64,000 bases of DNA from Bdellovibrionaceae bacterium UBA6502. Its GTDB lineage: Bacteria > Bdellovibrionota > Bdellovibrionia > Bdellovibrionales > UBA840. The stretch's first letter is position 1, and each line of letters begins with the position of its first letter. The position numbers were made by a program, and so were the translations under genes. Location: the NCBI GenBank assembly GCA_002436415.1, contig DJMA01000011.1, positions 8,955 to 72,954 on the forward strand, read 5' to 3'. This document shows positions 26,904 through 34,947 of this stretch, one piece after another. Below the pieces are notes generated by a model, which was given only the letters and a program-made list of their open reading frames with translations, was not told the origin of the DNA and searched no databases.

Positions 26904-27897
26904 TTTATTAGAAAACATCCAAGAGGTTTATTCTAACGAGTTTGCATGCTCTTTGGAAAAAGATAAGTCTTTGGCAGAAGCCATTTCACGCACTCATGAA
27001 TTTTACATTCAAAATCCGGAAGCAGAAAGCCCTTGGCAGGAGCAATGGTTTCAGAAAGCCTATTTGGCCTACTATCTACCTTTGAATCATCTTCGTGCTA
27101 AAGGGGTTCTTCATAGGATTAAAAACTTGAAGGCATTTAAGGATACGGAGTGCATTTTTGAATGGGGCTCAGGAAATGGTGCTTTTTCTTTAGCTGCTTT
27201 GGAATACAATGATAGCTTAAGTTTTCAGTTTGTAGAAAAAGGCAAACAGGCCATCGCCCAACATAAGCTTTTACAAAGAGATATTAAAGACTCTTTTAAG
27301 AAAAAGGCGACTGATTTTCATAGAAGTAAAGATAGTGGTGGAGATCTCTTAAGCTTTTGTTATTCGTTGACGGAATCAGAGAGCTTACCTAGTTTTGTTT
27401 TTGATTTTGATCAAATTTTAATTTTAGAACCTTCCACAAATCAGGATGGGAGGCGCTTAATGGGCTACCGAGAAGAATTGATTGAAGAAGGTTATGATGT
27501 TCTTGCGCCTTGTACCCATCAGCACACTTGCCCATTATTGAAAGACTCAAAAAAAGATTGGTGCCATGATACATTTTTTGTGGAGTACCCTGATTACCTG
27601 AAAAACATTGAGTCAAAAATACCGATGAGATTAAGTAATCTTTCTGTTTCCTATCTTTACGTTAGCAAAGATTATAAAAACCCAAATCAAGGTAAGTTAC
27701 GAGTTACAGGCAACACTTTGAAAGAGCGTGGAAAAGTTCGCCAGATGGTTTGCCGTAGTGACGAACGAGAGTTTCTGACATGGTTCCCAAAGCGACAAGA
27801 TGTTCCTTTTATTGGAAGAGGGGAGCTTGTAGAGTTGGCCGAAGGCTTTTCGAAAAAATCCAATGAAATACGTGGAGAGATTCAAGAAATTAAATGA
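26863..27897 (+). CDS. Rsm22-family (METTL17-like) methyltransferase
   Basis: Predicted ribosome-small-subunit-associated SAM-dependent methyltransferase fold, 344 residues, cytoplasmic. Seen: the SAM-site region CIFEWGSGNGAFSLAALE near residue 98, the EPSTNQDGRRLMGYRE block near 190, and the family-specific cysteine cluster APCTHQHTCPLL followed by DWCHD near 215-238, which in relatives helps hold an iron-sulfur cluster. The start is uncertain: ATG at 26863 lies inside dgcB, while an upstream ATG at 26824 adds 13 residues with no ribosome site. The overlap with dgcB suggests a shared transcript, though a functional link is not obvious. Confidence 0.8.
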   Translation: MVEIKSPTFKISNSLLENIQEVYSNEFACSLEKDKSLAEAISRTHEFYIQNPEAESPWQEQWFQKAYLAYYLPLNHLRAKGVLHRIKNLKAFKDTECIFEWGSGNGAFSLAALEYNDSLSFQFVEKGKQAIAQHKLLQRDIKDSFKKKATDFHRSKDSGGDLLSFCYSLTESESLPSFVFDFDQILILEPSTNQDGRRLMGYREELIEEGYDVLAPCTHQHTCPLLKDSKKDWCHDTFFVEYPDYLKNIESKIPMRLSNLSVSYLYVSKDYKNPNQGKLRVTGNTLKERGKVRQMVCRSDEREFLTWFPKRQDVPFIGRGELVELAEGFSKKSNEIRGEIQEIK

Positions 27898-28159
27898 CTT
27901 TTTGGTTTCATATTTCTTATATAAAAGCCTATCGACACTGGTTCTCTGAGGGAACCTATCTTGTGTTCGAGTTTTCCTCATTAGTGAATTTATGATTCCT
28001 GAAGTTCTATAAATTAAGATTTTTTCTATTATTTTGGAATCCTTTGGATAAGTTCTTCTGGGAAACTACCGTAAGTACCTAAAACTATTCGAAATCACAA
28101 AGAATCCTCAGTTGGTATTCATATTGCTCTGATCTGTCTCGATAATTCGGAGGTTTAAT

Positions 28160-29056
28160 GTGAAGTTTGTTATATCCTTAGTTCTGTTTTTTTCATGTCT
28201 TTCCCTGTTTGGAGAAAGTCAAAAGGCCGTTTGGCATTCCATTGAAATAGTTGAAAAAGGCATTGAATTGAAGATGGTGAATCTATCTGATGAGGATTTG
28301 TTTTGCAACTTTGGTTATTTACTTCGACTTCAGGATCAATTCAGTGGTCTTGAATCTTATAAGAGATATGAAATTCGAAATTATAGTTTAAAAGCTCACG
28401 AAAATTTGGAATTAGTCACAGCATCAAGGCTGGTTACTAGAAACACCTATCAAATTTTGGTTGCTGTAGAAAGCATTGAGAGTAGTTTTGCTTGTGAGAA
28501 TAAAGCTTCAAGTATTGAATTGGACCGTAGTGGTATTGAGTCGGCACTACGAAACTCACACTTTAACTATGCATGGAAACTCTATACCGGTTCTATGTTT
28601 AAAGACTCTATAAAGGTTGTGAACCTTAGTAATTCTTATTTTGATGATCGAGTTGAGTTAAAGGCTTTCAACTTTAACCATATTGAAACGGATACGATTA
28701 CACAAGCCTACAAAATGGGTAATGAAGTTAAGTCTTTAAAGTGTGGATATATAAATTTTGAAAAGGCAACTGAGGTTTGTGGAATCAAAACTTATAAATT
28801 AGCGAGAGCAGAAGCATGTGGGGTTGAACTGTATTATGAAAGTAGGACTAGTGCATGTGGTTGTCAAGATAGAGACAATAATGCCTTTCGATGTATTTCC
28901 GGCTGTGGCTGCAAAAAATGGTTCCTTTGTCGCCACCCAAGTCATGGAGTTCAGCTTTATAACTTTTGTAGACGCCCAGAGCATGGCGTTGAATCCTATA
29001 ATACTTGTCGAGATAAATCCCACGGAGTTGAAAATGCAAAAATTTGTCAATTATAA
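28160..29056 (+). CDS. exported protein with C-terminal 13-residue Cys/His repeats
   Basis: First gene of a four-gene set ending in a toxin/immunity-like pair. 298 residues with a signal peptide (residues 1-18). The mature N-terminal part (about 20-200) is beta-rich. The C-terminus is built on a 13-residue period: cysteines at 207, 220 and 233 begin units of the type CG[IV]xxY, and cysteines at 257, 270, 283 and 296 begin CRxxxHGVxxYN-type units, with a dense CISGCGCKKW cluster between. Such Cys/His spacing suggests metal binding or a disulfide ladder. The start is GTG with GGAGG 7 bases ahead. The following gene starts inside its last codons. Function unknown. Confidence 0.82.
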   Translation: MKFVISLVLFFSCLSLFGESQKAVWHSIEIVEKGIELKMVNLSDEDLFCNFGYLLRLQDQFSGLESYKRYEIRNYSLKAHENLELVTASRLVTRNTYQILVAVESIESSFACENKASSIELDRSGIESALRNSHFNYAWKLYTGSMFKDSIKVVNLSNSYFDDRVELKAFNFNHIETDTITQAYKMGNEVKSLKCGYINFEKATEVCGIKTYKLARAEACGVELYYESRTSACGCQDRDNNAFRCISGCGCKKWFLCRHPSHGVQLYNFCRRPEHGVESYNTCRDKSHGVENAKICQL

Positions 29057-29990
29057 GAGTAGTCTAATTATGAAGTTTATTATACTAAGTTTGATTCCCT
29101 TTGCTAATGCTTCTGAATGTGAATCAGAAAATTCTTATGAATGTAGCCCTCTACAGAGTAGACCAGCAATTTGCAATGATATAGATCTTAAGCTTTGTCA
29201 AAAAGAAGAGTACGCAGTTCGGAGACTTAATTGTTTGAAGCGTTTAAAAGAGAAGCTTGATCTTTGTTATTCTACGATGGAAGAGAAAGGCTTCGAGAGA
29301 AAGAAAAACATTCGAGACTATCATCGAGAAAAACGCAATGAAATTAAACTTAAGGCAAACGCTCATGTTGAGCGAAACTATAAACAGGAAGTGCACTCTG
29401 CAATCAATCAACACGAAATAGATATGTTTGAAGAAGAGCATGTAAAAACAAGATTGTCTGAGCTACATTCTTATGTTCGCAGAGTTATCTTTTTTCGGTT
29501 AAATAAAATTTCGAATGATCTAGACCAAATTCTTAATCAATTACTTAATTCGAAAGTTTCTGAAGAAGAAAAGAAAAACCTACTTACGAAACTTAATATT
29601 CATACAAATTTTTTGAATTCGATGCCAGAGAATTATCAACTCAGAAAAAAAATGGTATTAGATAAGTTACAGAACGAGATTAGTCACAAAAACTATAAAG
29701 AATCTCTTCCTCTATTTGCAGAGGTGGATAAAGTTTTACATGAGATTGATCCAATTGCTGAACAAACTCAAAAGTTGAAGTTAAAATTAAATCTTAGTTT
29801 GCTTACCAAAGCTGAACCTAATTCGAAAACAAGCCTTCAACTTTTATTAGATAGAATTAAACGTCAAAAAGATTTAGTAGCGCAGGGACGAAAATCTAAA
29901 AGCTACGACAAGGTAATCCAATCTACATTGAGAATGTGTAGGCATTTGGGAGAAAAAGCCTATCAAAAGTGTAAGGCAGCTAGTTTATGA
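29034..29990 (+). CDS. exported helical protein, second gene of toxin-type operon
   Basis: A 318-residue protein with a signal peptide ending in PFANAS, a Cys-rich start (six cysteines within the first 60 mature residues) and then a long, charged, helical body with coiled-coil character. I do not recognise the family. The start at 29034 has CGGAG 6 bases ahead; an alternative ATG at 29070 gives a shorter signal peptide beginning MKFIILSLIPF. It overlaps the previous gene by 23 bases and the next by 4 (ATGA), so all three are translationally coupled. It may be a periplasmic partner or carrier for the large downstream protein, which is inference. Confidence 0.78.
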   Translation: MQKFVNYKSSLIMKFIILSLIPFANASECESENSYECSPLQSRPAICNDIDLKLCQKEEYAVRRLNCLKRLKEKLDLCYSTMEEKGFERKKNIRDYHREKRNEIKLKANAHVERNYKQEVHSAINQHEIDMFEEEHVKTRLSELHSYVRRVIFFRLNKISNDLDQILNQLLNSKVSEEEKKNLLTKLNIHTNFLNSMPENYQLRKKMVLDKLQNEISHKNYKESLPLFAEVDKVLHEIDPIAEQTQKLKLKLNLSLLTKAEPNSKTSLQLLLDRIKRQKDLVAQGRKSKSYDKVIQSTLRMCRHLGEKAYQKCKAASL

Positions 29991-32185
29991 TAAAGAGTCT
30001 GATTTTATCCGTAGTATTGCTTTTGACTGTAAAAGTGGTTTATTCCAGCGAAAAAATTAATTTTGATATTTTATGTGAGTTAAAGTCCGAGCAAGGAAAT
30101 TGTCGGATTCACAAGGGCAAAGCTGCTTTTACTACAATAAATAAGGTGAAGATCACCTCTAGGCAAGATCCCAAGTATTGCCGAGATGATGAGTGTTGGT
30201 GGATAGCTAAAATATCAGATAATAGCTTAAAAGTAGGTGCGAACCACGTCAAATTCGAAGTAGCTACAGTTACAAAGTCAAAAAGTATAAAAGTAAAGCA
30301 GAGACTGAGCTTTTATCTGCGTGACAAAAAAGTGAAAGAAATTACCACTAAAAGAAAAGGCCGTGCTTTAGATCGAAGGCAGTGGAGTTGGGATATGTCT
30401 CTCGAAGAAATATCCCCCAAACTAGCTCGGCAAGTTGACGATTTCGAACGAGAAATTTATTTTGCGAAAGAAGGTATTTATAATAAGTTATATGACATCA
30501 ATTCGGAAATTGAAAGACTGAGCCGAGAAGAACAAGAAGCAACAGCGGCTTTAAATAAAGCTTTTAATGCAATCGCATCTAATATCACTGAAAATTTTAA
30601 TGTTGATGATTTGAGGAAGTTAAATGTTGACTTGCAACGCTTTGAAAGTTTGAGGCAAAGAAAGCAAAGTCTAGTTAAAAACACTCGTTTGTTCCAGGCC
30701 AATAAAGCCTTACGCGATGACTATGTTACTCAGCGTGCGGCAGAGATTGATGAAAAACTCCGTGAGTATGGTCTTAGATTAGAGCTAGCTTTTGATAAGC
30801 ATGATCTAGATTTAAAGTTATTTGAAATAGCTCCAGAAGAAATGAAAACCCGATATGGGATTGAAGTCTCGACGCAAATATTAGAAATATCAAAACGTAT
30901 TGATCAAGCGATCATCGATAAAAACTATAGTGATCTCAGAGCCACTTTAGATGATTGGATCGATTTGAAAGGCTTTCTGATTGAGTTTATCAGTTCTAAA
31001 AAAACCATATTAGGAGATAAAGTCTTAGTGGTAGAAGATTTTGCTCAGATCTCTGCAAAAATCAATAAATTGATAGACAAAGATAGATGGTACAACCCCA
31101 ATCAATTTAGTCCAAATAGTAAGGCCTTGGTTGATCAGTTGATCGCAAATCAAGTTGAATCCGCCAATGCATTAAAACAAAATATGCAATTTGGAAGTTT
31201 AGCAGCGGGGGCTCAGCCTGAATTTGAAAAAGCTCTTTCCAAGTTAAATGATTTCAAGAACAAAAATATTGTCATAAGTGGTGATTATTTATTTGACGAG
31301 AAAAGGCGTGAAATTAAGAGGGAGATTATAAAAAATAGCATTACAGAGTTAAACTCGGCTTATGGAAGTTTCAAGCCCTTAAACTCACTTGTGTTGCTAG
31401 GCAATTTTTTGAATACAGCAGGTGAGATGATGGAGTTGGGTTTAGGCTTTGTACCCTATTTGTCAGCCGGCAAAGATTTTTATGAGGCCTATTCAGGTGA
31501 AAGTATTCGTGGAATAAAACTAGATTCTTTAAGTCGAGCCATTAGTGTGGTGGGAGTTGTTGCGGCGATTGCTTTAGGCCCCATCGGTTCTTCTAAGGTC
31601 GCGAAGGAAATGACGAGCAAAGGCTTTCATTGGTTGAAAAGTTTTTCAAAAAGATTTGAAGCAAATCATCTTAAGATTGGTCTAAAAGAGACAGAACTTG
31701 CGGAAAGTATCTTTAAAAGAGCGAGGGATTTGGGAGTTGATACAAAGCAGGGATTAAAGTACTATTCTCGTGTCCACTCAGTCCTTGAAACTCTACCTGC
31801 AGGATTAAAAGTCCATAGAATTCGCCCCGGAACTAGCCCGAAAATAGCAATTATCGGAAAAGACATGGAAGGCAATGTGTTGCCCGCGAGTCGATATTTG
31901 AAGGAGAAGGGGATAGAGGTGGAGGTTTTTCAAGATGAGGAATTGTGGAAAGAGTTTCGTGGTGAAGTAACAGCATTTAGAAGAAAAGTTGATGATACAA
32001 GAGCTCATCTACCAGTAGATAAAGTAATTAAAACAAGGTTCTACTCAGCTAATAAAAAATGGGCAGAAAAACTCGTAAGTGAAGGCTATATGGTTTTGGA
32101 TTTTGGTCCCTCCAATAAGACTAGTAAGCTTGGAGAGTTTTATAAAATCGAGTTATTAACATTATTTAATGACATAAAGGATTAG
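29987..32185 (+). CDS. large exported protein, candidate polymorphic toxin with pre-toxin segment
   Basis: 732 residues. Order: signal peptide (1-20); Cys-containing beta region (25-120); long helical/coiled-coil region (145-450); a hydrophobic Gly-rich segment at about 465-540 (GLGFVPYLSAGKDFYEAYSG ... AISVVGVVAAIALGP) that resembles the pre-toxin (PT-TG) module of polymorphic toxins; then a compact C-terminal domain (about 600-732). The end, with its YSANKKWAEKLVSEGYMVLDFG and a closing FYKIELLTLF, recalls small nuclease-type toxin domains that end in a [IV]-D-[IF]-G ... [FY]-Y-x-x-E pattern. The specific activity is not recognised. It overlaps the previous gene by ATGA, and 8 bases later begins a small acidic cytoplasmic protein fitting an immunity role. 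Confidence 0.75.
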   Translation: MIKSLILSVVLLLTVKVVYSSEKINFDILCELKSEQGNCRIHKGKAAFTTINKVKITSRQDPKYCRDDECWWIAKISDNSLKVGANHVKFEVATVTKSKSIKVKQRLSFYLRDKKVKEITTKRKGRALDRRQWSWDMSLEEISPKLARQVDDFEREIYFAKEGIYNKLYDINSEIERLSREEQEATAALNKAFNAIASNITENFNVDDLRKLNVDLQRFESLRQRKQSLVKNTRLFQANKALRDDYVTQRAAEIDEKLREYGLRLELAFDKHDLDLKLFEIAPEEMKTRYGIEVSTQILEISKRIDQAIIDKNYSDLRATLDDWIDLKGFLIEFISSKKTILGDKVLVVEDFAQISAKINKLIDKDRWYNPNQFSPNSKALVDQLIANQVESANALKQNMQFGSLAAGAQPEFEKALSKLNDFKNKNIVISGDYLFDEKRREIKREIIKNSITELNSAYGSFKPLNSLVLLGNFLNTAGEMMELGLGFVPYLSAGKDFYEAYSGESIRGIKLDSLSRAISVVGVVAAIALGPIGSSKVAKEMTSKGFHWLKSFSKRFEANHLKIGLKETELAESIFKRARDLGVDTKQGLKYYSRVHSVLETLPAGLKVHRIRPGTSPKIAIIGKDMEGNVLPASRYLKEKGIEVEVFQDEELWKEFRGEVTAFRRKVDDTRAHLPVDKVIKTRFYSANKKWAEKLVSEGYMVLDFGPSNKTSKLGEFYKIELLTLFNDIKD

Positions 32186-32193
32186 GAAGAACT

Positions 32194-32610
32194 ATGGAAA
32201 CACAAGAAGAGAAATTGATATTTGAAAACTTTAGACTTTTGAAGGAGCTCGGGTATAGCCTTAGTGTGATTGAGGTGGTTAACCGCTTTAATAATGAAAT
32301 CTTTCATCAACTAAATTTCGAAGCGAAAAGTAACTGTATAGAAGTAATTTATTCCAATTATAGCAACGGCCAAGAGATTACTCTTAATATAACAAAGAAG
32401 GGTAAAAACAAAGTAATCATCCTAAGCGACCTTTGGATTCTGTTAAAAAAGGACCCGGATGAACTTTTAAGTACCCCAGGCGAATCACCAGAAGACTACA
32501 TCAAGAGATTTTGTAAAATAGTAGAAGAGGTTTTTAGAGAGCATTTGATGGACACACTCACCGGTAAGGATTGGTTAGAGGTACCAATCAACTATGCTCC
32601 TTATAAATAG
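32194..32610 (+). CDS. small cytoplasmic protein, candidate immunity protein
   Basis: 138 residues, no signal peptide, acidic, mixed alpha/beta, unlike the three exported products upstream. It starts 8 bases after the stop of the toxin-like gene with AGGA 6 bases ahead of ATG. Size, charge, cellular location and position are the usual attributes of an immunity partner encoded directly after a polymorphic toxin. I do not recognise a named immunity family. Hydrophobic motif VIILSDLWILLK (about 73-84) and an acidic helix after it are the main visible features. An alternative is an unrelated small regulatory protein. Confidence 0.72.
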   Translation: METQEEKLIFENFRLLKELGYSLSVIEVVNRFNNEIFHQLNFEAKSNCIEVIYSNYSNGQEITLNITKKGKNKVIILSDLWILLKKDPDELLSTPGESPEDYIKRFCKIVEEVFREHLMDTLTGKDWLEVPINYAPYK

Positions 32611-32853
32611 TTAAGTGAGGAGACAGCAAAAGCTAACAAAAGGAAAGTATGCAATTTGGCTTTGAAATTATTTGCTAGGTGTAAACAATATGAACAGGTC
32701 TGTAAATCCTTGAAACTTTTGGGATTGGATTTCTCACTTATAAAAACTGTCTAAACTATGAAATGTCCAATGTTAGAAATCTAAAAAACATGTTCGCTAA
32801 GGCTTATTTCTATTATAATAGTCTCGACGCAAAGCTTTAAAGGGATTTTTGAT

Positions 32854-33480
32854 ATGAAAAACAAATTAGTAATTTTAGCCTATCTTCTATTTGGCCATTT
32901 TGCCTTAGCACAGCCTTTATCCCTGGAGTCAGGAGTTTATCGAGTGAATTGTGTTCCTGATGAATATAGTTGTGAAGAAAAGGGATTTATTTGCGCTAAA
33001 GAGGATACTCTAAACTTTGATTTATATCAGACTGAAATTGGCAGTAGGGTTGAAAATTTAACTTTCTCCAATCATCCAATTGCTAAACTACAGATGCAAA
33101 GTGAGTACTTTGAGGCTGTTGTTAGTTTTCGTTTTATATCAGGGTTTTTTAAATGGAATTATGGTGCACACTTTAGGTTCACGGAATTGAATAAGCGCAC
33201 AAATTTTAAAGCACTTTTAAATCGAGTGGCTTACACTTGTTCGATGTATAATAAGGAGTTTAGAAATCAATTGGCTTCATTCTTTGATGTTTTTGAGCAA
33301 GCTCCCTACATTGAAAACCGTTCTCATGAGGATAATTCTCTATTAGAGGAGAGTTGTGAAAGACTATCATCCTATGTGAAATCCAATCCGCATTATGCCT
33401 ACGACTCTTATAGCCAAGACTTGGTGAGGCTTTATTCAAACCAATATTGTTCTGCCGATTCATCACAAGAACAGATCTAA
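32854..33480 (+). CDS. exported Cys-containing protein of unknown function
   Basis: 208 residues with a clear signal peptide (MKNKLVILAYLLFGHFALA, cleavage before QP). The mature protein has seven or so cysteines (VNCVPDEYSC, GFICAK near the start; others in the second half), suggesting disulfides in the periplasm or outside. The middle is beta-rich and aromatic. AAGGGA precedes the ATG by about 8 bases. It lies 240 bases after the toxin/immunity pair on the same strand but with enough space for its own promoter. No family recognised. Confidence 0.68.
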   Translation: MKNKLVILAYLLFGHFALAQPLSLESGVYRVNCVPDEYSCEEKGFICAKEDTLNFDLYQTEIGSRVENLTFSNHPIAKLQMQSEYFEAVVSFRFISGFFKWNYGAHFRFTELNKRTNFKALLNRVAYTCSMYNKEFRNQLASFFDVFEQAPYIENRSHEDNSLLEESCERLSSYVKSNPHYAYDSYSQDLVRLYSNQYCSADSSQEQI

Positions 33481-33570
33481 ACATTTATCTAAAGAGACTT
33501 GAGCCGAGAAGGCTTTTCCATCTTTACTTACTTAGTAAATAAAAATTACTTATATTATTAAACTCAATTC

Positions 33571-33617
33571 TACTAGCTAGACCAGGGTCTGGACGCAAGG
33601 CCCCTAAAGGTCTAGTA
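33571..33617 (+). ncRNA. candidate structured leader RNA (riboswitch-like) upstream of ECF sigma gene
   Basis: CTAGACC (33577-33583) can pair with GGTCTAG (33609-33615), or its AGACC part can form a tight hairpin with GGTCT at 33586-33590; TACTAG (33571) can also extend the long stem with CTAGTA. Between them is GGACGCAAGGCCCC, which resembles the GGACGCAAAGCC core of the c-di-GMP-I riboswitch. The GGCAAACC and GGTAGC parts of that class are missing. Mutually exclusive stems followed by a palindrome and terminator before a coding start are the usual layout of a regulatory leader. A canonical c-di-GMP-I aptamer is not supported. Confidence 0.4.
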
Positions 33618-33628
33618 TTATTCGTAAA

Positions 33629-33650
33629 ACTTAAGTCTTAAGACCTAAGT
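33629..33650. promoter_or_regulatory. 22-bp near-perfect palindrome upstream of ECF sigma gene
   Basis: Centred on the TTAA between 33638 and 33641, the two halves match at 10 of 11 positions per arm: ACTTAAGTCTT reads against its partner AAGACCTAAGT with one mismatched pair. It abuts the terminator stem at 33651. It could be a repressor operator or part of an RNA switch. Confidence 0.45.
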
Positions 33651-33684
33651 ACCGAGAAAAAATAAAATTTCTTCGGTTTTTTTT
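33651..33684 (+). terminator. intrinsic terminator or attenuator 44 bases before ECF sigma gene
   Basis: ACCGAGAAA (33651) pairs with TTTCTTCGGT (ending about 33678) with a one-base bulge and an A/T-rich loop, followed by eight T residues. It is placed between the structured leader and the sigma-factor start, so it may act as an attenuator rather than merely ending the upstream gene. Confidence 0.8.
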
Positions 33685-33727
33685 AACCTTTTTGGAGGTT
33701 CACCTAGTCTAAGGGACGGTTGCTATT

Positions 33728-34339
33728 ATGAGAGCGGATTTAGAATTAGTGCAACAAGTTAAAGAAGGAGACCAGCTAGCTTATTCAGAGTTAGTGAAAA
33801 GGCATCAAAAGGTGTTGTTTCGGGTTGTCCTTAAGTTCTGCAGAGACATGGATCTGGCAGAGGACGTGTTGCAGGAGTCCTTTATCAAGGCTTACCAGAA
33901 GATCCACCAGTTTGAGGGTAGATCTTCTTTTAAGAGTTGGTTGTTCCGCATAGCGATTAATACGGCCAAGAATAAGCTTCGGTCGCTACGTTCTGAGCAG
34001 GTGAGTATCGATGATGTTCAAGTGTCCATGAATGCAGAGGCTGAAAGTGGATTGTTACAAGAGGCAGTACAAAAAAGGCTCACGGAGGAAATAGAGCAGC
34101 TGCCAAGCAAGCAAAAAACTGCGGTTTTATTGCGTGTTTACGAGGATTTAAGTTTTAAGGAGATTGCACAGATTATGGATTGTCCATACGACACTGCAAA
34201 AGCAAATTACCGCCATGGTTTAATGAAGCTAAAGGCTTCAATGGGTGGTGATGAACTCCTGAGTAACTGGCTGAAATTCAATGATGAAGAAGCCCACATC
34301 CAAGAGACTAACAACAACAAGATCAAATATGATCACTGA
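33728..34339 (+). CDS. ECF-type RNA polymerase sigma factor
   Basis: Alternative sigma factor (sigma-70 family group 4), 203 residues, which directs RNA polymerase to envelope- or stress-type promoters. Region 2 is clear (YSELVKRHQKVLFRVVLKF, AEDVLQESFIKAYQKIHQF, SSFKSWLFRIAINTAKNKLR at about 19-88) and region 4 follows (QLPSKQKTAVLLRVYEDLSF, then KEIAQIMDCPYDTAKANYRHG at about 120-163). A 30-residue charged tail follows. It heads an operon with an anti-sigma-like membrane protein and two small exported proteins, which ends at a terminator at 35771. The leader upstream contains a palindrome and an attenuator-like hairpin, so expression is probably tightly controlled. Confidence 0.93.
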   Translation: MRADLELVQQVKEGDQLAYSELVKRHQKVLFRVVLKFCRDMDLAEDVLQESFIKAYQKIHQFEGRSSFKSWLFRIAINTAKNKLRSLRSEQVSIDDVQVSMNAEAESGLLQEAVQKRLTEEIEQLPSKQKTAVLLRVYEDLSFKEIAQIMDCPYDTAKANYRHGLMKLKASMGGDELLSNWLKFNDEEAHIQETNNNKIKYDH

Positions 34340-34347
34340 GGCGAACT

Positions 34348-34917
34348 ATGGGGCATGATTTTAAAAGCAAAATTGCGAACGAAGAAAAATGGATTGATTA
34401 TCTCGAAGGTGAGCTAGAACCTTCCTTAGCGGAAGATTTTGAGCGCATCTTAGATGGAGATGAAGAAGCAAAGAAGCTGGTACATGATTATCAGTCGGTA
34501 AAAGCTTTTATGGAAAAAAATGAACCTGTTTTCGAAATTGAGAACGAGGACTTATTTTTCGATAAAATGCACGACAAGATCATGGCAGACATTAAAGATA
34601 CAACACCGCAAAAGGTGATTAATCCTGGTTTTGGCAAAAAACAGGTGGGATACTTTTTAGCGGCAATTTTTGTTGGCGTACTCTCATTAAGTGCAATAAT
34701 GGATGTAGTTAAGCCGAACAAAAATACGAATATAGATCAGGTGGCAAAGCTAGATTTTAAGCAGATGATCAAAGGCGCACAGATTGATGACTTGAGTAGT
34801 GTGCAAGATACAGTGTTTAGCCACGAATCTGATATGGATTTCATGATGGATCGCCATGAGGAGGTCGTTGATGAAATGTCGAAAGAAGATTTTGAAAAAC
34901 TGATGGGACAGTTTTAA
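34348..34917 (+). CDS. anti-sigma-factor-like membrane protein
   Basis: 189 residues with a single membrane segment near residues 101-118. The cytoplasmic N-terminal part begins with a helix, WIDYLEGELEPSLAEDFERI, which follows the usual pattern of anti-sigma domains (a LEGEL helix near the start), but there is no cysteine, so the zinc-binding His-Cys-Cys motif of ZAS proteins is absent. The periplasmic part (about 125-189) is acidic and Met-rich. It starts 8 bases after the sigma-factor stop with a GAGG ribosome site. The pairing makes regulation of that sigma factor very likely, though sequence alone does not prove it. Confidence 0.78.
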   Translation: MGHDFKSKIANEEKWIDYLEGELEPSLAEDFERILDGDEEAKKLVHDYQSVKAFMEKNEPVFEIENEDLFFDKMHDKIMADIKDTTPQKVINPGFGKKQVGYFLAAIFVGVLSLSAIMDVVKPNKNTNIDQVAKLDFKQMIKGAQIDDLSSVQDTVFSHESDMDFMMDRHEEVVDEMSKEDFEKLMGQF

Positions 34918-34947
34918 ATATTTTGTTGGGGGCTCTTAAGGAGAAGC

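Noticed and set aside
27940..27956. Hairpin GGTTC/GAACC after the Rsm22-like gene as a terminator
   Set aside because: A stem of only 5 bp with no T-run directly after; too weak to call.
28818..29033. Upstream extension of the second toxin-operon gene
   Set aside because: The frame is open from 28818, but this part overlaps the Cys-repeat coding sequence of the first gene. The signal peptide and ribosome site place the real start at 29034 or 29070.
33591..33606. Canonical c-di-GMP-I (GEMM) riboswitch
   Set aside because: Only the GGACGCAA-GCC core is similar. The required upstream GGCAAACC and the downstream GGTAGC parts are missing, so I list it only as an unknown structured leader.
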